A program made the position numbers and the translations under genes. The notes beneath the pieces are model-generated. The model did no database searches, had not been told where the DNA came from, and saw nothing but the letters and a program-made list of their open reading frames with translations. From Nitrospirota bacterium (GTDB lineage Bacteria; Nitrospirota; Thermodesulfovibrionia; Thermodesulfovibrionales; UBA6898), in NCBI GenBank assembly GCA_016235245.1, contig JACRLO010000041.1, forward strand, positions 1 through 51,995: 51,995 nt of DNA. The letters are read 5' to 3'. Position 1 is the stretch's first letter, and each line of letters begins with the position of its first letter. Positions 8,671 through 16,688 of this stretch are shown piece after piece.

Positions 8671-8709
8671 AATGCATATATGAAATCAAGGAAAGAGAGG
8701 TGGATGATC

Positions 8710-9600
8710 ATGGCAGGGATACCGTTATACAAAGGCAGGGACATAAAGAAGACCCATCCGTGCTTTTCGAAGGAGGCCCATCACAAGTTTGGCAGAATCC
8801 ATCTGCCGGTTGCACCTGCCTGTAATATCCAGTGCCGGTACTGCATCAGGAAATACGACTGTGCTAACGAATCGCGGCCCGGTATCACCAGCCGGGTTTT
8901 AAAGTCCTATGAGGCCCTTGAAAGAGTGGAAGCCGTACTCGAACGGAACGATAACCTTACCGTTGTCGGCATAGCAGGACCGGGAGATCCGCTTGCCAAT
9001 GACGCGACCTTTGAGACCATGGCTGCTATTCACCGTGCGTTTCCTGATCTGACACTCTGCGTCTCTACAAACGGACTCTGCCTGCCTGACAGGATAGAAG
9101 ACCTTATGCGCGTGGGCGTCAAAAGCATTACCATTACGATCAATGCCCTTACCCATATCGTTGCTGAAAAGGTCTATTCCCGGGCCAGCTACCGGGGCAA
9201 AACTCTCCGGGGCAGAGAGGCTGCTGAACAGCTTGTCATTAACCAGCAGAGAGGACTTATCAATGCAATCGACGCCGGGTTTATGGTGAAGGTGAATACG
9301 GTCTATATACCGGGGATAAACGATGCCGAAATACCGATGATCGCCTGGTTTGCAGGAATGAAGGGAGCGGACATCCATAACATTATGCCGCTTATTCCGC
9401 AGGCAGAGTTTGAGCATCTGCAGAGGCCGTCCAATGATATGATCGCAAAAATGCGGAGTGGGTGTGCCCCCCATATCGAGCAGATGTCCCATTGCAAGCA
9501 GTGCCGCGCTGATGCCTGCGGTGTGCTGGGTGAAGACAAAGACATGGAGCTTGAGGTGCTGAATGCACGGATTGGAGAGGAATACTGTGAAATGGTTTGA
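8710..9600 (+). CDS. nifB: Radical SAM FeMo-cofactor synthase NifB
   Basis: NifB makes NifB-co, the [8Fe-9S-C] precursor of FeMo-co, by radical SAM chemistry. The radical SAM motif CNIQCRYC (C-x3-C-x2-C) follows HLPVAPA, and PGDPLAN and STNGLCLPD are typical. At 296 aa it has no C-terminal NifX domain, so it is the short form that works with separate NifX. The start was chosen at 8710 (MAGIPLYKG), preceded by agagaggtgg and consistent with the sigma-54 start point; ATGs at 8680 and 8704 are less likely. Its 3' end overlaps the modA start by 14 bp, so it leads an operon with molybdate uptake genes. Confidence 0.96.
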   Translation: MAGIPLYKGRDIKKTHPCFSKEAHHKFGRIHLPVAPACNIQCRYCIRKYDCANESRPGITSRVLKSYEALERVEAVLERNDNLTVVGIAGPGDPLANDATFETMAAIHRAFPDLTLCVSTNGLCLPDRIEDLMRVGVKSITITINALTHIVAEKVYSRASYRGKTLRGREAAEQLVINQQRGLINAIDAGFMVKVNTVYIPGINDAEIPMIAWFAGMKGADIHNIMPLIPQAEFEHLQRPSNDMIAKMRSGCAPHIEQMSHCKQCRADACGVLGEDKDMELEVLNARIGEEYCEMV

Positions 9601-10360
9601 GCGTTTTATTCTTCTGCTCCTCTTAGGTTTTTTTGCAGTCCTGTTTGTGGAAGAAGCGTCTGCAGGGACAGAGCTCACAGTCTCTGCAGCGCTCAGCCTG
9701 AAGGCCCCTTTTGAGGAGATCGGCAGGCTTTATGAAAAGAAGAGCGGTGTCAGGGTCGCTTATAATTTTGGCCCCTCCGGCATGCTGCAGAAGCAGATCG
9801 AGAACAGCGCGCCTGTTGATGTATTTGCCTCGGCCTCGCCTAAAGAGATGGACAGCCTTGAGGGCAGCGGCTTTATCATGCCGGCAACACGCTCGAATTT
9901 CGCCGGCAATGCCATGGTGCTCATAACAACATCAGATGCGCCGAGACAGCTGTTTTCATTTGCGGACCTCAGAAAAAGGGAGATAACAAGGATCGCCATA
10001 GGCAATCCGGCATCGGTACCTGCAGGAAAATACAGCGAGGAGACCCTGAGAAGTCTCGGCCTCTGGGACGCAGTGCAGCCAAAACTGGTCTACGGGGAAC
10101 AGGTGAAGCAGGTGATGGACTATGTGTCACGCAGGGAGGTAGATGCTGGCATGGTCTTTCTGACCGATGCCATGGGAAGAAGCAAAGAACTGCGTGTTGC
10201 TGCCGAGGCCCCTGCTTCAAGTCACAGGCCTGTTGTCTATACCATTGCGGTAATCAGGGGGACAAAAAACAACATGGCAGCGCGGAACTTTATTGCCATG
10301 GTCATTTCAAAAGAGGGCAGCGACATCCTGAGAAAATACGGATTTATTGTAAAACCCTGA
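9587..10360 (+). CDS. modA: Periplasmic molybdate-binding protein ModA
   Basis: Substrate-binding protein of the molybdate ABC transporter. The start is probably GTG 9587, nine bases after ggagagg, giving a signal peptide (KWFERFILLLLLGFF...EEASAG) and a mature N-terminus TELTVSAALSLKAPFEEI, the ModA hallmark. Later NFGPSGMLQKQIENSAPVDV, SASPKEMD and GNPASVPAGKYSEETL are typical oxyanion-binding segments. 257 aa, normal for the family. It overlaps nifB by 14 bp and is followed by modB. Mo supply in a nif operon is functionally logical. Confidence 0.94.
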   Translation: MKWFERFILLLLLGFFAVLFVEEASAGTELTVSAALSLKAPFEEIGRLYEKKSGVRVAYNFGPSGMLQKQIENSAPVDVFASASPKEMDSLEGSGFIMPATRSNFAGNAMVLITTSDAPRQLFSFADLRKREITRIAIGNPASVPAGKYSEETLRSLGLWDAVQPKLVYGEQVKQVMDYVSRREVDAGMVFLTDAMGRSKELRVAAEAPASSHRPVVYTIAVIRGTKNNMAARNFIAMVISKEGSDILRKYGFIVKP

Positions 10361-10375
10361 GAAAGGAGAACGATC

Positions 10376-11041
10376 ATGGACAGCGCAGCGCTATTTTCGC
10401 TCAGGCTCTCACTGCAGGTCGCTTTTCTGGCGACAATGCTGATAGTCCTTGTCGGCGTGGCGCTTGCATACCTCCTTGCCATGAAGGACTTCAGGGGCAA
10501 AGAACTACTCGACATGCTCTGCACCCTGCCGCTCGTGCTGCCACCGACTGTGACCGGATTTTTTCTCGTGGTCATCTTCGGCAGGAACGGCTTCCTCGGC
10601 AGGCAGCTCTATGAACTGACCGGATGGTCGATTATATTTACCTGGCAGGCGGCGGTGCTGGCATCCTTTGTGGTTGCCCTCCCCCTTATGGTCAAGACGG
10701 CACGCGCTGCACTCGAATCGGTTGACCGGAACCTGATCAATGCCTCGTACACGCTCGGCCATTCGAAACTCGAAACCGCCCTCCGTGTAATACTGCCGCT
10801 CGCAAAGAAAGGCCTCATAGCAGGAGCGGTGCTCTCATTTGCGCGTGCCATGGGAGAGTTCGGAGCGACCCTGATGCTGGCCGGCAACATCCCGGGAAGG
10901 ACCGACACCATGCCGATAGCGATCTATTCTATGGCAAGCAGCGGGGAATGGTCCCGTTCCGCGGCCATGGTCGCCTTCTTTACCCTGATTTCAGGGTCAT
11001 TCCTCTATGTCGCGAACCTGTACAGCCGGAGGACGATCTGA
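10376..11041 (+). CDS. modB: Molybdate ABC transporter permease ModB
   Basis: Inner-membrane permease, 221 aa, about five helices. The ABC-coupling EAA loop is seen in RVILPLAKKGLIAGAVLSFA followed by RAMGEFGATLMLAGNIPG, diagnostic for ModB/CysT-type permeases. PLVLPPTVTGFFLV is also typical. RBS gaaaggagaacgatc precedes ATG 10376. Its TGA overlaps the ATG of modC. Confidence 0.95.
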   Translation: MDSAALFSLRLSLQVAFLATMLIVLVGVALAYLLAMKDFRGKELLDMLCTLPLVLPPTVTGFFLVVIFGRNGFLGRQLYELTGWSIIFTWQAAVLASFVVALPLMVKTARAALESVDRNLINASYTLGHSKLETALRVILPLAKKGLIAGAVLSFARAMGEFGATLMLAGNIPGRTDTMPIAIYSMASSGEWSRSAAMVAFFTLISGSFLYVANLYSRRTI

Positions 11042-11805
11042 TGGGCATCTCCTTCACTGCACGCAAAACGTTCAACGGTTTCACCCTTGATGCGTTCTGG
11101 GAGATCAACAACGAACTTGCTGTGATCTTCGGATACTCAGGCGCAGGAAAATCGATGACCCTCCAGATGATCGCCGGACTGCTGGAGCCTGACGAAGGGA
11201 AAATAGTCCTGGGCGAGACGGTCCTGTTCGATGCAGTGCAAGGTGTGAACACCAGCCCGCAGAAGCGTTCCATAGGGTACGTATTTCAGGACCTGGCGCT
11301 CTTTCCGCATATGACCGTGTCAGAGAACATCTGCTATGGAGCGCATGGCATCGATAAAACCGAACAGAAACAGCGCTGCTGCGACCTGCTCCGCATGTTC
11401 CGCATAACAGACCTCGAGGACCGCCTGCCTTCGCAGATCTCTGGCGGCCAGAAACAGCGTGTGGCCCTTGCACGCGCATTGATCAGGCGGCCGGACGCAC
11501 TCCTTCTTGATGAGCCGTTCTCTGCACTCGATATGCCGATACGCTTTGAGCTGCAGGCCATCCTGAAGGAGATCCAGCAGACGTACAAGATACCGGTCCT
11601 GCTCATAACGCACGATGCGAATGAGGCCCTTGCCCTGGCAGACCGGATGATCGTCTATGCAGAAGGCCGGGTCATGCAGGCCGGTCCGCCGGAAGAGATA
11701 GTTATTTCACCATCATGCGAAGAAGTGTCGACACTCTCACGCTTCAGCGGGAGATCCCGGCCGACAATACCCTGCCTGAGCAGCGAATTCTGTGCAAGCA
11801 GATGA
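11041..11805 (+). CDS. modC: Molybdate ABC transporter ATPase ModC (short form)
   Basis: ATP-binding subunit energising ModB. Walker A is GYSGAGKS (about residue 31), the signature is SGGQKQRVALARAL and Walker B is ALLLDEPFSALD, with the switch His in LLITHD. The start at 11041 overlaps the modB stop (ATGA). The protein is only 254 aa and ends shortly after the ABC core (CLSSEFCASR), so it lacks the C-terminal TOBE/Mop regulatory domain of E. coli ModC (~350 aa). Uptake may not be feedback-inhibited by bound molybdate. Tungstate may be a substrate too, since an AOR lies nearby. Confidence 0.93.
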   Translation: MGISFTARKTFNGFTLDAFWEINNELAVIFGYSGAGKSMTLQMIAGLLEPDEGKIVLGETVLFDAVQGVNTSPQKRSIGYVFQDLALFPHMTVSENICYGAHGIDKTEQKQRCCDLLRMFRITDLEDRLPSQISGGQKQRVALARALIRRPDALLLDEPFSALDMPIRFELQAILKEIQQTYKIPVLLITHDANEALALADRMIVYAEGRVMQAGPPEEIVISPSCEEVSTLSRFSGRSRPTIPCLSSEFCASR

Positions 11806-11815
11806 AAGGAAGACC

Positions 11816-13051
11816 ATGACCAGGGAGATCTATTTTATTGATGTGACAAACCGCGATGGGGTGCAGACCTCGCGCATTCTGCTGCCCAAACTTGCCAAGA
11901 CCATGATCAACCTCTATCTTGACGAGATGGGTGTGTTCCAGAGCGAGATCGGCTTTCCTACGCTCAAGCACGAGAGAAACTATATCAATGCCAATCTCGC
12001 ACTTGCAAAGGCAGGGGCTTTCAAACGCATCAGGCTTCAGGGCTGGTGCAGGGCAATAACGAGCGATGTTGAACTTGCCTTTCAGAACTGTCCTGACCTG
12101 CGGCACCTGAACCTCTCGGTCTCGACGTCGGAGATCATGATCAACGGTAAATTCCAGGGCAAGACGACCTGGGAAGATATTGTCGAGTCGATGACCAGTG
12201 CTGTCAGACTGGCAAGAGAGCTTGGAGCCGAGACCGTCGGCATCAATGCCGAGGATGCCTCAAGGACCGAACTGCAGAGGCTGATCGATTTCGCGCTTGC
12301 CGGCAAAGAGGCAGGCGCAGACCGTATTCGCTATTGCGATACCCTCGGCGCAGACGACCCCATAACCATCCATGAGCGCATCAGGGCTCTGGGTAGTGCA
12401 GCGCAATTTCCGATCGAGATGCATTGCCATAACGACCTCGGCATGGCAGAAGCGGTCTCCGTAGCAGGCGCACTCGGGGCTGCAGAGGCAGGTATAGACT
12501 GTTATATCAATACGACACTTAACGGATATGGTGAACGCTGCGGCAACTGCGATCTTGTATCTTCAATGCTCGCACTCCAATTTTCCCATGGGCTCAGCAG
12601 GAAGTTGCGGTGCGACCGGCATATGGACCTCAAAAAATCCTGGAAGATCGCGAAATACGCCTCGTACGCCTTTGGTCTGCCGATCCCGATCAACCAGCCG
12701 GGTGTGGGTGCCAACGCCTTTGCGCACGAGTCAGGGATCCATGCGGACGGAGCCCTGAAAGACCGGCGGAATTATGAGCTGTATGATCCCGAAGATGTCG
12801 GCAGGGGCGAGCCTGAGCTGCTCGAGACCGGCCGTGTCATTACGACCGGGGAATACGGCGGCATCAAGGGTTTCAGGCATGTGTATGATAAGCTCGGTAT
12901 TCACTTTCAGAACGACAGGGAGGCGCGTGCTATCCTCGACCTTGTTCAGTATGCAAACCTTCATAACCAGAAGCAGCTGACTGATGACGAACTGCGTATG
13001 GTGGCACGGTACCCTGATGCCGTGCGCATGATACTTACGGTTACTCCCTGA
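11816..13051 (+). CDS. nifV: Homocitrate synthase NifV-type
   Basis: Condenses acetyl-CoA with 2-oxoglutarate to homocitrate, the organic ligand of FeMo-co. DRE-TIM metallolyase fold, 411 aa: DVTNRDGVQTS is a variant of the D-x-T-L-R-D-G-x-Q motif. EMHCHNDLGMAEA has the metal-binding HxH-type residues, and NTTLNGYGERCGN and NAFAHESGIHADG are conserved in homocitrate/isopropylmalate synthases. Start ATG 11816 follows gaaaggaag; an in-frame ATG at 11792 overlaps modC. The exact substrate is inferred from the nif/mod operon; 2-isopropylmalate synthase is the alternative. Confidence 0.85.
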   Translation: MTREIYFIDVTNRDGVQTSRILLPKLAKTMINLYLDEMGVFQSEIGFPTLKHERNYINANLALAKAGAFKRIRLQGWCRAITSDVELAFQNCPDLRHLNLSVSTSEIMINGKFQGKTTWEDIVESMTSAVRLARELGAETVGINAEDASRTELQRLIDFALAGKEAGADRIRYCDTLGADDPITIHERIRALGSAAQFPIEMHCHNDLGMAEAVSVAGALGAAEAGIDCYINTTLNGYGERCGNCDLVSSMLALQFSHGLSRKLRCDRHMDLKKSWKIAKYASYAFGLPIPINQPGVGANAFAHESGIHADGALKDRRNYELYDPEDVGRGEPELLETGRVITTGEYGGIKGFRHVYDKLGIHFQNDREARAILDLVQYANLHNQKQLTDDELRMVARYPDAVRMILTVTP

Positions 13052-13118
13052 GTCTGTCCCCGGTTTCCCACAGGTTCTTTTCCCCGTGATTTGTCGTCAG
13101 TAGTAATAAATAAAGCAG

Positions 13119-13151
13119 ACAATTTTGTAGTAAAGCACAATTTTGTAGTAA
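13119..13151 (+). promoter_or_regulatory. Two direct copies of ACAATTTTGTAGTAA upstream of a sigma-54 promoter
   Basis: ACAATTTTGTAGTAA occurs exactly at 13119-13133 and 13137-13151, 18 bp apart. On the opposite strand each reads CTACAAAATTGT, the same type as the sites before nifB (8567) and before the second amtB (16492, 16559). They lie 43-75 bp upstream of the -24 box at 13194, so they are good activator-site candidates. Confidence 0.6.
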
Positions 13152-13193
13152 GGCTTATTCTAAATTATCGTGAAAAATCAGACAGTTTTAACA

Positions 13194-13209
13194 TGGCATG
13201 GTTCTGGCA
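13194..13209 (+). promoter_or_regulatory. Sigma-54 promoter before the HTH-porin-amtB-glnK group
   Basis: TGGCATGGTTCTGGCA matches TGGCACG-N4-TTGCA except at two fixed positions, with exact GG-N10-GC spacing. Predicted start of transcription is near 13220, directly at the ATG 13223 of the small HTH gene, whose message would then be almost leaderless. The likely main purpose is to drive the porin, amtB and glnK downstream. Confidence 0.7.
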
Positions 13210-13222
13210 TTATCTCCCTGAT

Positions 13223-13462
13223 ATGAATAACGAAGGGACTTCTCTTAAATGCCGGATTGAAGAGCTCGAAAAGGAAGAGATCCTTAAGGCTTTGAAGGAA
13301 TGCGGATGGGTGATGGCACGGGCGGCCAAGAAGCTGGGCATTACGGAGAGGATGATCGGATATAAAATCAATAAATACAGCCTCAGAACAAAGGAGGTGC
13401 GCTGGAGCGAGGGAGCAGCTGAAGAACATGAAGACAATCAGGAGCAGAAAGAACCGCATTAG
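13223..13462 (+). CDS. Small stand-alone Fis/NifA-type helix-turn-helix protein
   Basis: The only recognisable domain is a C-terminal Fis-type HTH: LEKEEILKALKECGWVMARA followed by AKKLGITERMIGYKINKYSL, very like the DNA-binding end of NifA. The AAA+ and GAF domains of NifA are absent and nothing upstream in any frame supplies them. ATG 13223 gives 79 aa; longer in-frame starts at 13193 and 13091 exist, but no Shine-Dalgarno supports any of them. The tail (EEHEDNQEQKEPH) is acidic. It might compete with or assist NifA at its sites, or be a domain relic. Confidence 0.65.
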   Translation: MNNEGTSLKCRIEELEKEEILKALKECGWVMARAAKKLGITERMIGYKINKYSLRTKEVRWSEGAAEEHEDNQEQKEPH

Positions 13463-13492
13463 GCGGTAAATAATAATATTTAGGAGGAGATT

Positions 13493-14629
13493 ATGAAAAA
13501 GGTTATTTTCAGTATGTGGGTTACATTGGTTTTTGTATTTGCAATCGTATTCAGCAGTTTCGCAGAGGAGGCCAAGCCTGCTGGTCTGAATGCCGACGAG
13601 ATCAAGAAGGCTTTGGGCCTCAGCGTCTATCTGCAGGGCGGGTACACGTATAACTTCAGGAACCCTGATTCAGGAGAAAACAGGCTCCGCGTTTTTGATC
13701 ATGAGGCAAACAGCATTAATCTTGATCTTGCTCAGATCGTCTTTACCAAGGACGCACCCATGAACGGCGTCGGATTCAAACTGAAGCTTTCGGCCGGCGA
13801 GACCGCAAAGTGGATACATTCAAGAGGTCTGGGGATCAATGACGGCGATGATCCGTCAAAGAGCGACGCCTTTGACCTGACCGAGGCCTATATTGAGTAT
13901 CTTGCTCCTGTCGGCAAGGGACTCAAGCTTCGCCTTGGAAAGTATGCCACCTATTTTGGCGCTGAGGTGATCGAGGCAAAGGACAACCCGAACTATTCCC
14001 GTTCTCTTCTGTTTAATTATGCCATTCCGTTTACCCATACCGGTCTGATGGCAGGCTATAGTTTTACTGATCAATTGAGCGCAAACCTTCATGTCGTAAA
14101 CGGCTGGGACAATACCAGCGACAACAACAAGGGCAAGAGTGTAGGTCTTAGCATCGGTTATGCGCCGATGGAGCAGCTCTCGATGTATTTCAATACCATG
14201 TATGGGCCTGAGCAGCTTGATAACAACTCCAACAACCGGTTCCTCTTTGACTGGGTGGCGACCATCAAGCCAATGAAGAACCTCAGTCTGATCCTGAATG
14301 TTGACTATGCAAAGGAAGATATGGGCCCTCACGTCGATGATGCAAAGTGGTATGGCTATGCAGCGATCGCCAAGTATGACTTCAATGACCGATACAGCAT
14401 TGCGGTCAGGGGCGAATACTTTAAAGACAGTGACGGCGTAAGGACCGGCATAAAACAGGCCATGAAGGAGATCACGATTACTCCCGAGATACGGTTTGCA
14501 AACGGCATCATACTGCGGCCTGAGTACAGACATGACTGGGCTGGAGCGAATACCTTTGACAGTCATCGTGATATCATGAACAAAAAGAGCCAGGATACGA
14601 TCGCTTTAGCGGTTATGTACTCCTGGTAA
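13493..14629 (+). CDS. Outer-membrane beta-barrel porin (BBP2/OmpL-like)
   Basis: 378 aa with a signal peptide (MKKVIFSMWVTLVFVFAIVF, cleavage near SSFAEEAKP) and alternating amphipathic strands ending in a terminal aromatic residue (ALAVMYSW), as outer-membrane barrels do. SVYLQGGYTYNFRNPDSGEN and LRLGKYATYFGAEVIEAKDN fit the putative beta-barrel porin-2 family. RBS taggaggagatt is strong. It lies 24 bp before amtB, so it may let ammonium or other small nitrogen sources across the outer membrane; that function is inferred from context. Confidence 0.8.
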   Translation: MKKVIFSMWVTLVFVFAIVFSSFAEEAKPAGLNADEIKKALGLSVYLQGGYTYNFRNPDSGENRLRVFDHEANSINLDLAQIVFTKDAPMNGVGFKLKLSAGETAKWIHSRGLGINDGDDPSKSDAFDLTEAYIEYLAPVGKGLKLRLGKYATYFGAEVIEAKDNPNYSRSLLFNYAIPFTHTGLMAGYSFTDQLSANLHVVNGWDNTSDNNKGKSVGLSIGYAPMEQLSMYFNTMYGPEQLDNNSNNRFLFDWVATIKPMKNLSLILNVDYAKEDMGPHVDDAKWYGYAAIAKYDFNDRYSIAVRGEYFKDSDGVRTGIKQAMKEITITPEIRFANGIILRPEYRHDWAGANTFDSHRDIMNKKSQDTIALAVMYSW

Positions 14630-14652
14630 CATAGAAATAAAGGAGGTTTATC

Positions 14653-16032
14653 ATGAAAAGGTTTATCAGCATTACCATTTTGCTCAGTTACTTACTCTTT
14701 GCGGGGTTCGTCTTTGCTGAAGAAGCGAAGCCTGTTGATGCCCCTGCCCCGGCTGCAGTAGCAGCAACGGAGCCGGCATCAGCAACCCCTGCGGCAGCGG
14801 CAGTGCCTGCCCCGCCCAAGATCGACACCGGCGACACTGCCTGGATGATCGTGGCAACAGCCTTGGTAATGCTTATGACCATTCCGGGGCTGGCCCTCTT
14901 TTACGGAGGTCTTGCAAAACGGAAGGACTCCCTTAATACCATGGCCATGTCCTTTGTAGCGTTCTGCATCGTGAGCGTACTCTGGGTGATCTTTGGTTTC
15001 AGTTTCTCTTTTAACGGAGATCTGGGAGGGTTCATCGGCGATGGTGCAAAGGCCTTCCTCAATGGTGTCGGTCCAAACAGCATCAATGATCTGGCAAAGA
15101 CCATACCGGAATATATCTTTATTGTGTATCAAATGACCTTTGCAGCCATTACCGTCGCTCTTGCAAGCGGTGCGTATATCGAGAGGATGAAGTTCTCGGC
15201 CTGGATTCTTTTTTCGGTTTTGTGGTTTGCCCTGGTCTATATCCCGGTTGCGCACTGGGTATGGGGCGGCGGCTTCCTCAGCAAAATGGGAGCTCTTGAT
15301 TTTGCCGGTGGGACCGTTGTCCATATCAATGCCGGAGCAGCCGCGCTCGTAGGCGCTCTCATCCTTGGGAAGCGTAAGGAGAAGGCACTCCTGCCGGGCA
15401 ACCTGACACTTGTTGTTACCGGAGCCGGCCTGCTCTGGTTCGGATGGTTCGGGTTCAATGCCGGTTCTGCCCTTGCCGCAAACGGTCTTGCAGGCGCTGC
15501 CTTCATCAACACCAACACCGCAGCCGCTGTTGCAGCCCTGGCCTGGATGGTAGTGGAATGGATGCACTCAAAAAAGGCGACCGTGCTCGGTCTGGCCTCT
15601 GGAGCGGTAGGCGGACTGGTTGCGATCACGCCTGCAGCAGGCTTTGTGAATATCAGCGGTGCGATCTGTATCGGCCTTGCAGCAGGTATCATTCCTTTCT
15701 TTGCAGTGGCATATCTGAAGCCCAAGTTAGGCTATGACGATACACTTGACGCCTTCGGCATTCATGGCATTGGCGGAACCATCGGAGCCATACTGACCGG
15801 AGTCTTTGCAGACCCGGCAATCAATGAGGCTGGTAAAGGCCTGTTATACGGCAATCCCGGCCAGCTCTGGACGCAGATCCTGGCTTCTCTGATAACGTTT
15901 GCCTATAGCGCAGTTGCGACAGCGATTATCTTCATGGTCATTAAATATACGGTTGGCCTGAGGGTTGATCACGAAGATGAGTTTATCGGTCTTGATGAAA
16001 GCCAGCACGGCGAGAAGGCATACAACTTATAA
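14653..16032 (+). CDS. amtB: Ammonium transporter AmtB (first copy)
   Basis: 459 aa Amt family channel. A signal peptide and an Ala/Pro-rich periplasmic lead (about residues 22-55) precede eleven membrane helices. Diagnostic segments are TAWMIVATALVMLMTIPGLA, LFYGGLAKRKDSLNT, AHWVWGGGFLSKMGALDFAG (first pore His region) and FGIHGIGGTIGAILTGVFA (second pore His). RBS aaggaggtttatc precedes the ATG. Followed by glnK 97 bp downstream, the classic amtB-glnK pairing in which GlnK plugs the channel when ammonium rises. Confidence 0.96.
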   Translation: MKRFISITILLSYLLFAGFVFAEEAKPVDAPAPAAVAATEPASATPAAAAVPAPPKIDTGDTAWMIVATALVMLMTIPGLALFYGGLAKRKDSLNTMAMSFVAFCIVSVLWVIFGFSFSFNGDLGGFIGDGAKAFLNGVGPNSINDLAKTIPEYIFIVYQMTFAAITVALASGAYIERMKFSAWILFSVLWFALVYIPVAHWVWGGGFLSKMGALDFAGGTVVHINAGAAALVGALILGKRKEKALLPGNLTLVVTGAGLLWFGWFGFNAGSALAANGLAGAAFINTNTAAAVAALAWMVVEWMHSKKATVLGLASGAVGGLVAITPAAGFVNISGAICIGLAAGIIPFFAVAYLKPKLGYDDTLDAFGIHGIGGTIGAILTGVFADPAINEAGKGLLYGNPGQLWTQILASLITFAYSAVATAIIFMVIKYTVGLRVDHEDEFIGLDESQHGEKAYNL

Positions 16033-16111
16033 GAAGGGGACTCGGGTTTGGGGGGTAGGAGTTGGTTTTTCGGAAACTGCTGATCCCCAATCCCTGAACC
16101 CCAACGACTAA

Positions 16112-16468
<357 letters not shown>

Positions 16469-16491
16469 AAAGCAACAAAAGTGTATAGTAG

Positions 16492-16503
16492 ACAAAAATG
16501 TAG
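16492..16503. promoter_or_regulatory. ACAAAAATGTAG site downstream of glnK
   Basis: The same sequence recurs in the terminator loop at 16559-16572 and resembles the palindromes before nifB and the HTH gene. It is 124 bp upstream of the -24 box at 16627, within enhancer range. Confidence 0.45.
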
Positions 16504-16546
16504 CTTGGCTATAACACTTTGAAAAAATAGAAAAATCTGGAGATTG

Positions 16547-16592
16547 CCCTGAGACTTGCTACAAAAATGTAGGAAGTCTCAGGGTTTCTTTG
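16547..16592 (+). terminator. Rho-independent terminator after glnK, with an operator-like palindrome in its loop
   Basis: CCCTGAGACTT (16547-16557) pairs perfectly with AAGTCTCAGGG (16574-16584) and is followed by TTTCTTTG. The loop itself contains CTACAAAAATGTAG at 16559-16572, a perfect 5-bp palindrome with an AAAA centre that matches the putative activator sites. One element may thus end glnK transcription and also activate the next promoter. Confidence 0.85.
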
Positions 16593-16626
16593 TTAATTTT
16601 TCCTTTAAAATCAAGAAGGTCATATC

Positions 16627-16642
16627 TGGCATACTTTTCGCC
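16627..16642 (+). promoter_or_regulatory. Sigma-54 promoter of the second amtB
   Basis: TGGCATACTTTTCGCC has the essential GG-N10-GC spacing and the TGGCA -24 element; the -12 element (TTCGC) is weaker than consensus. Predicted start is near 16653, giving a ~36-nt leader to the GTG of amtB at 16689. Confidence 0.6.
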
Positions 16643-16688
16643 TCCTTCCTGTGAACAGTAGTGCACTCATTATTCAGGGAGGTTTTCT

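Noticed and set aside
8553-8825. Plus-strand frame overlapping the nifB start
   Set aside because: It crosses the sigma-54 promoter and overlaps nifB in another frame.
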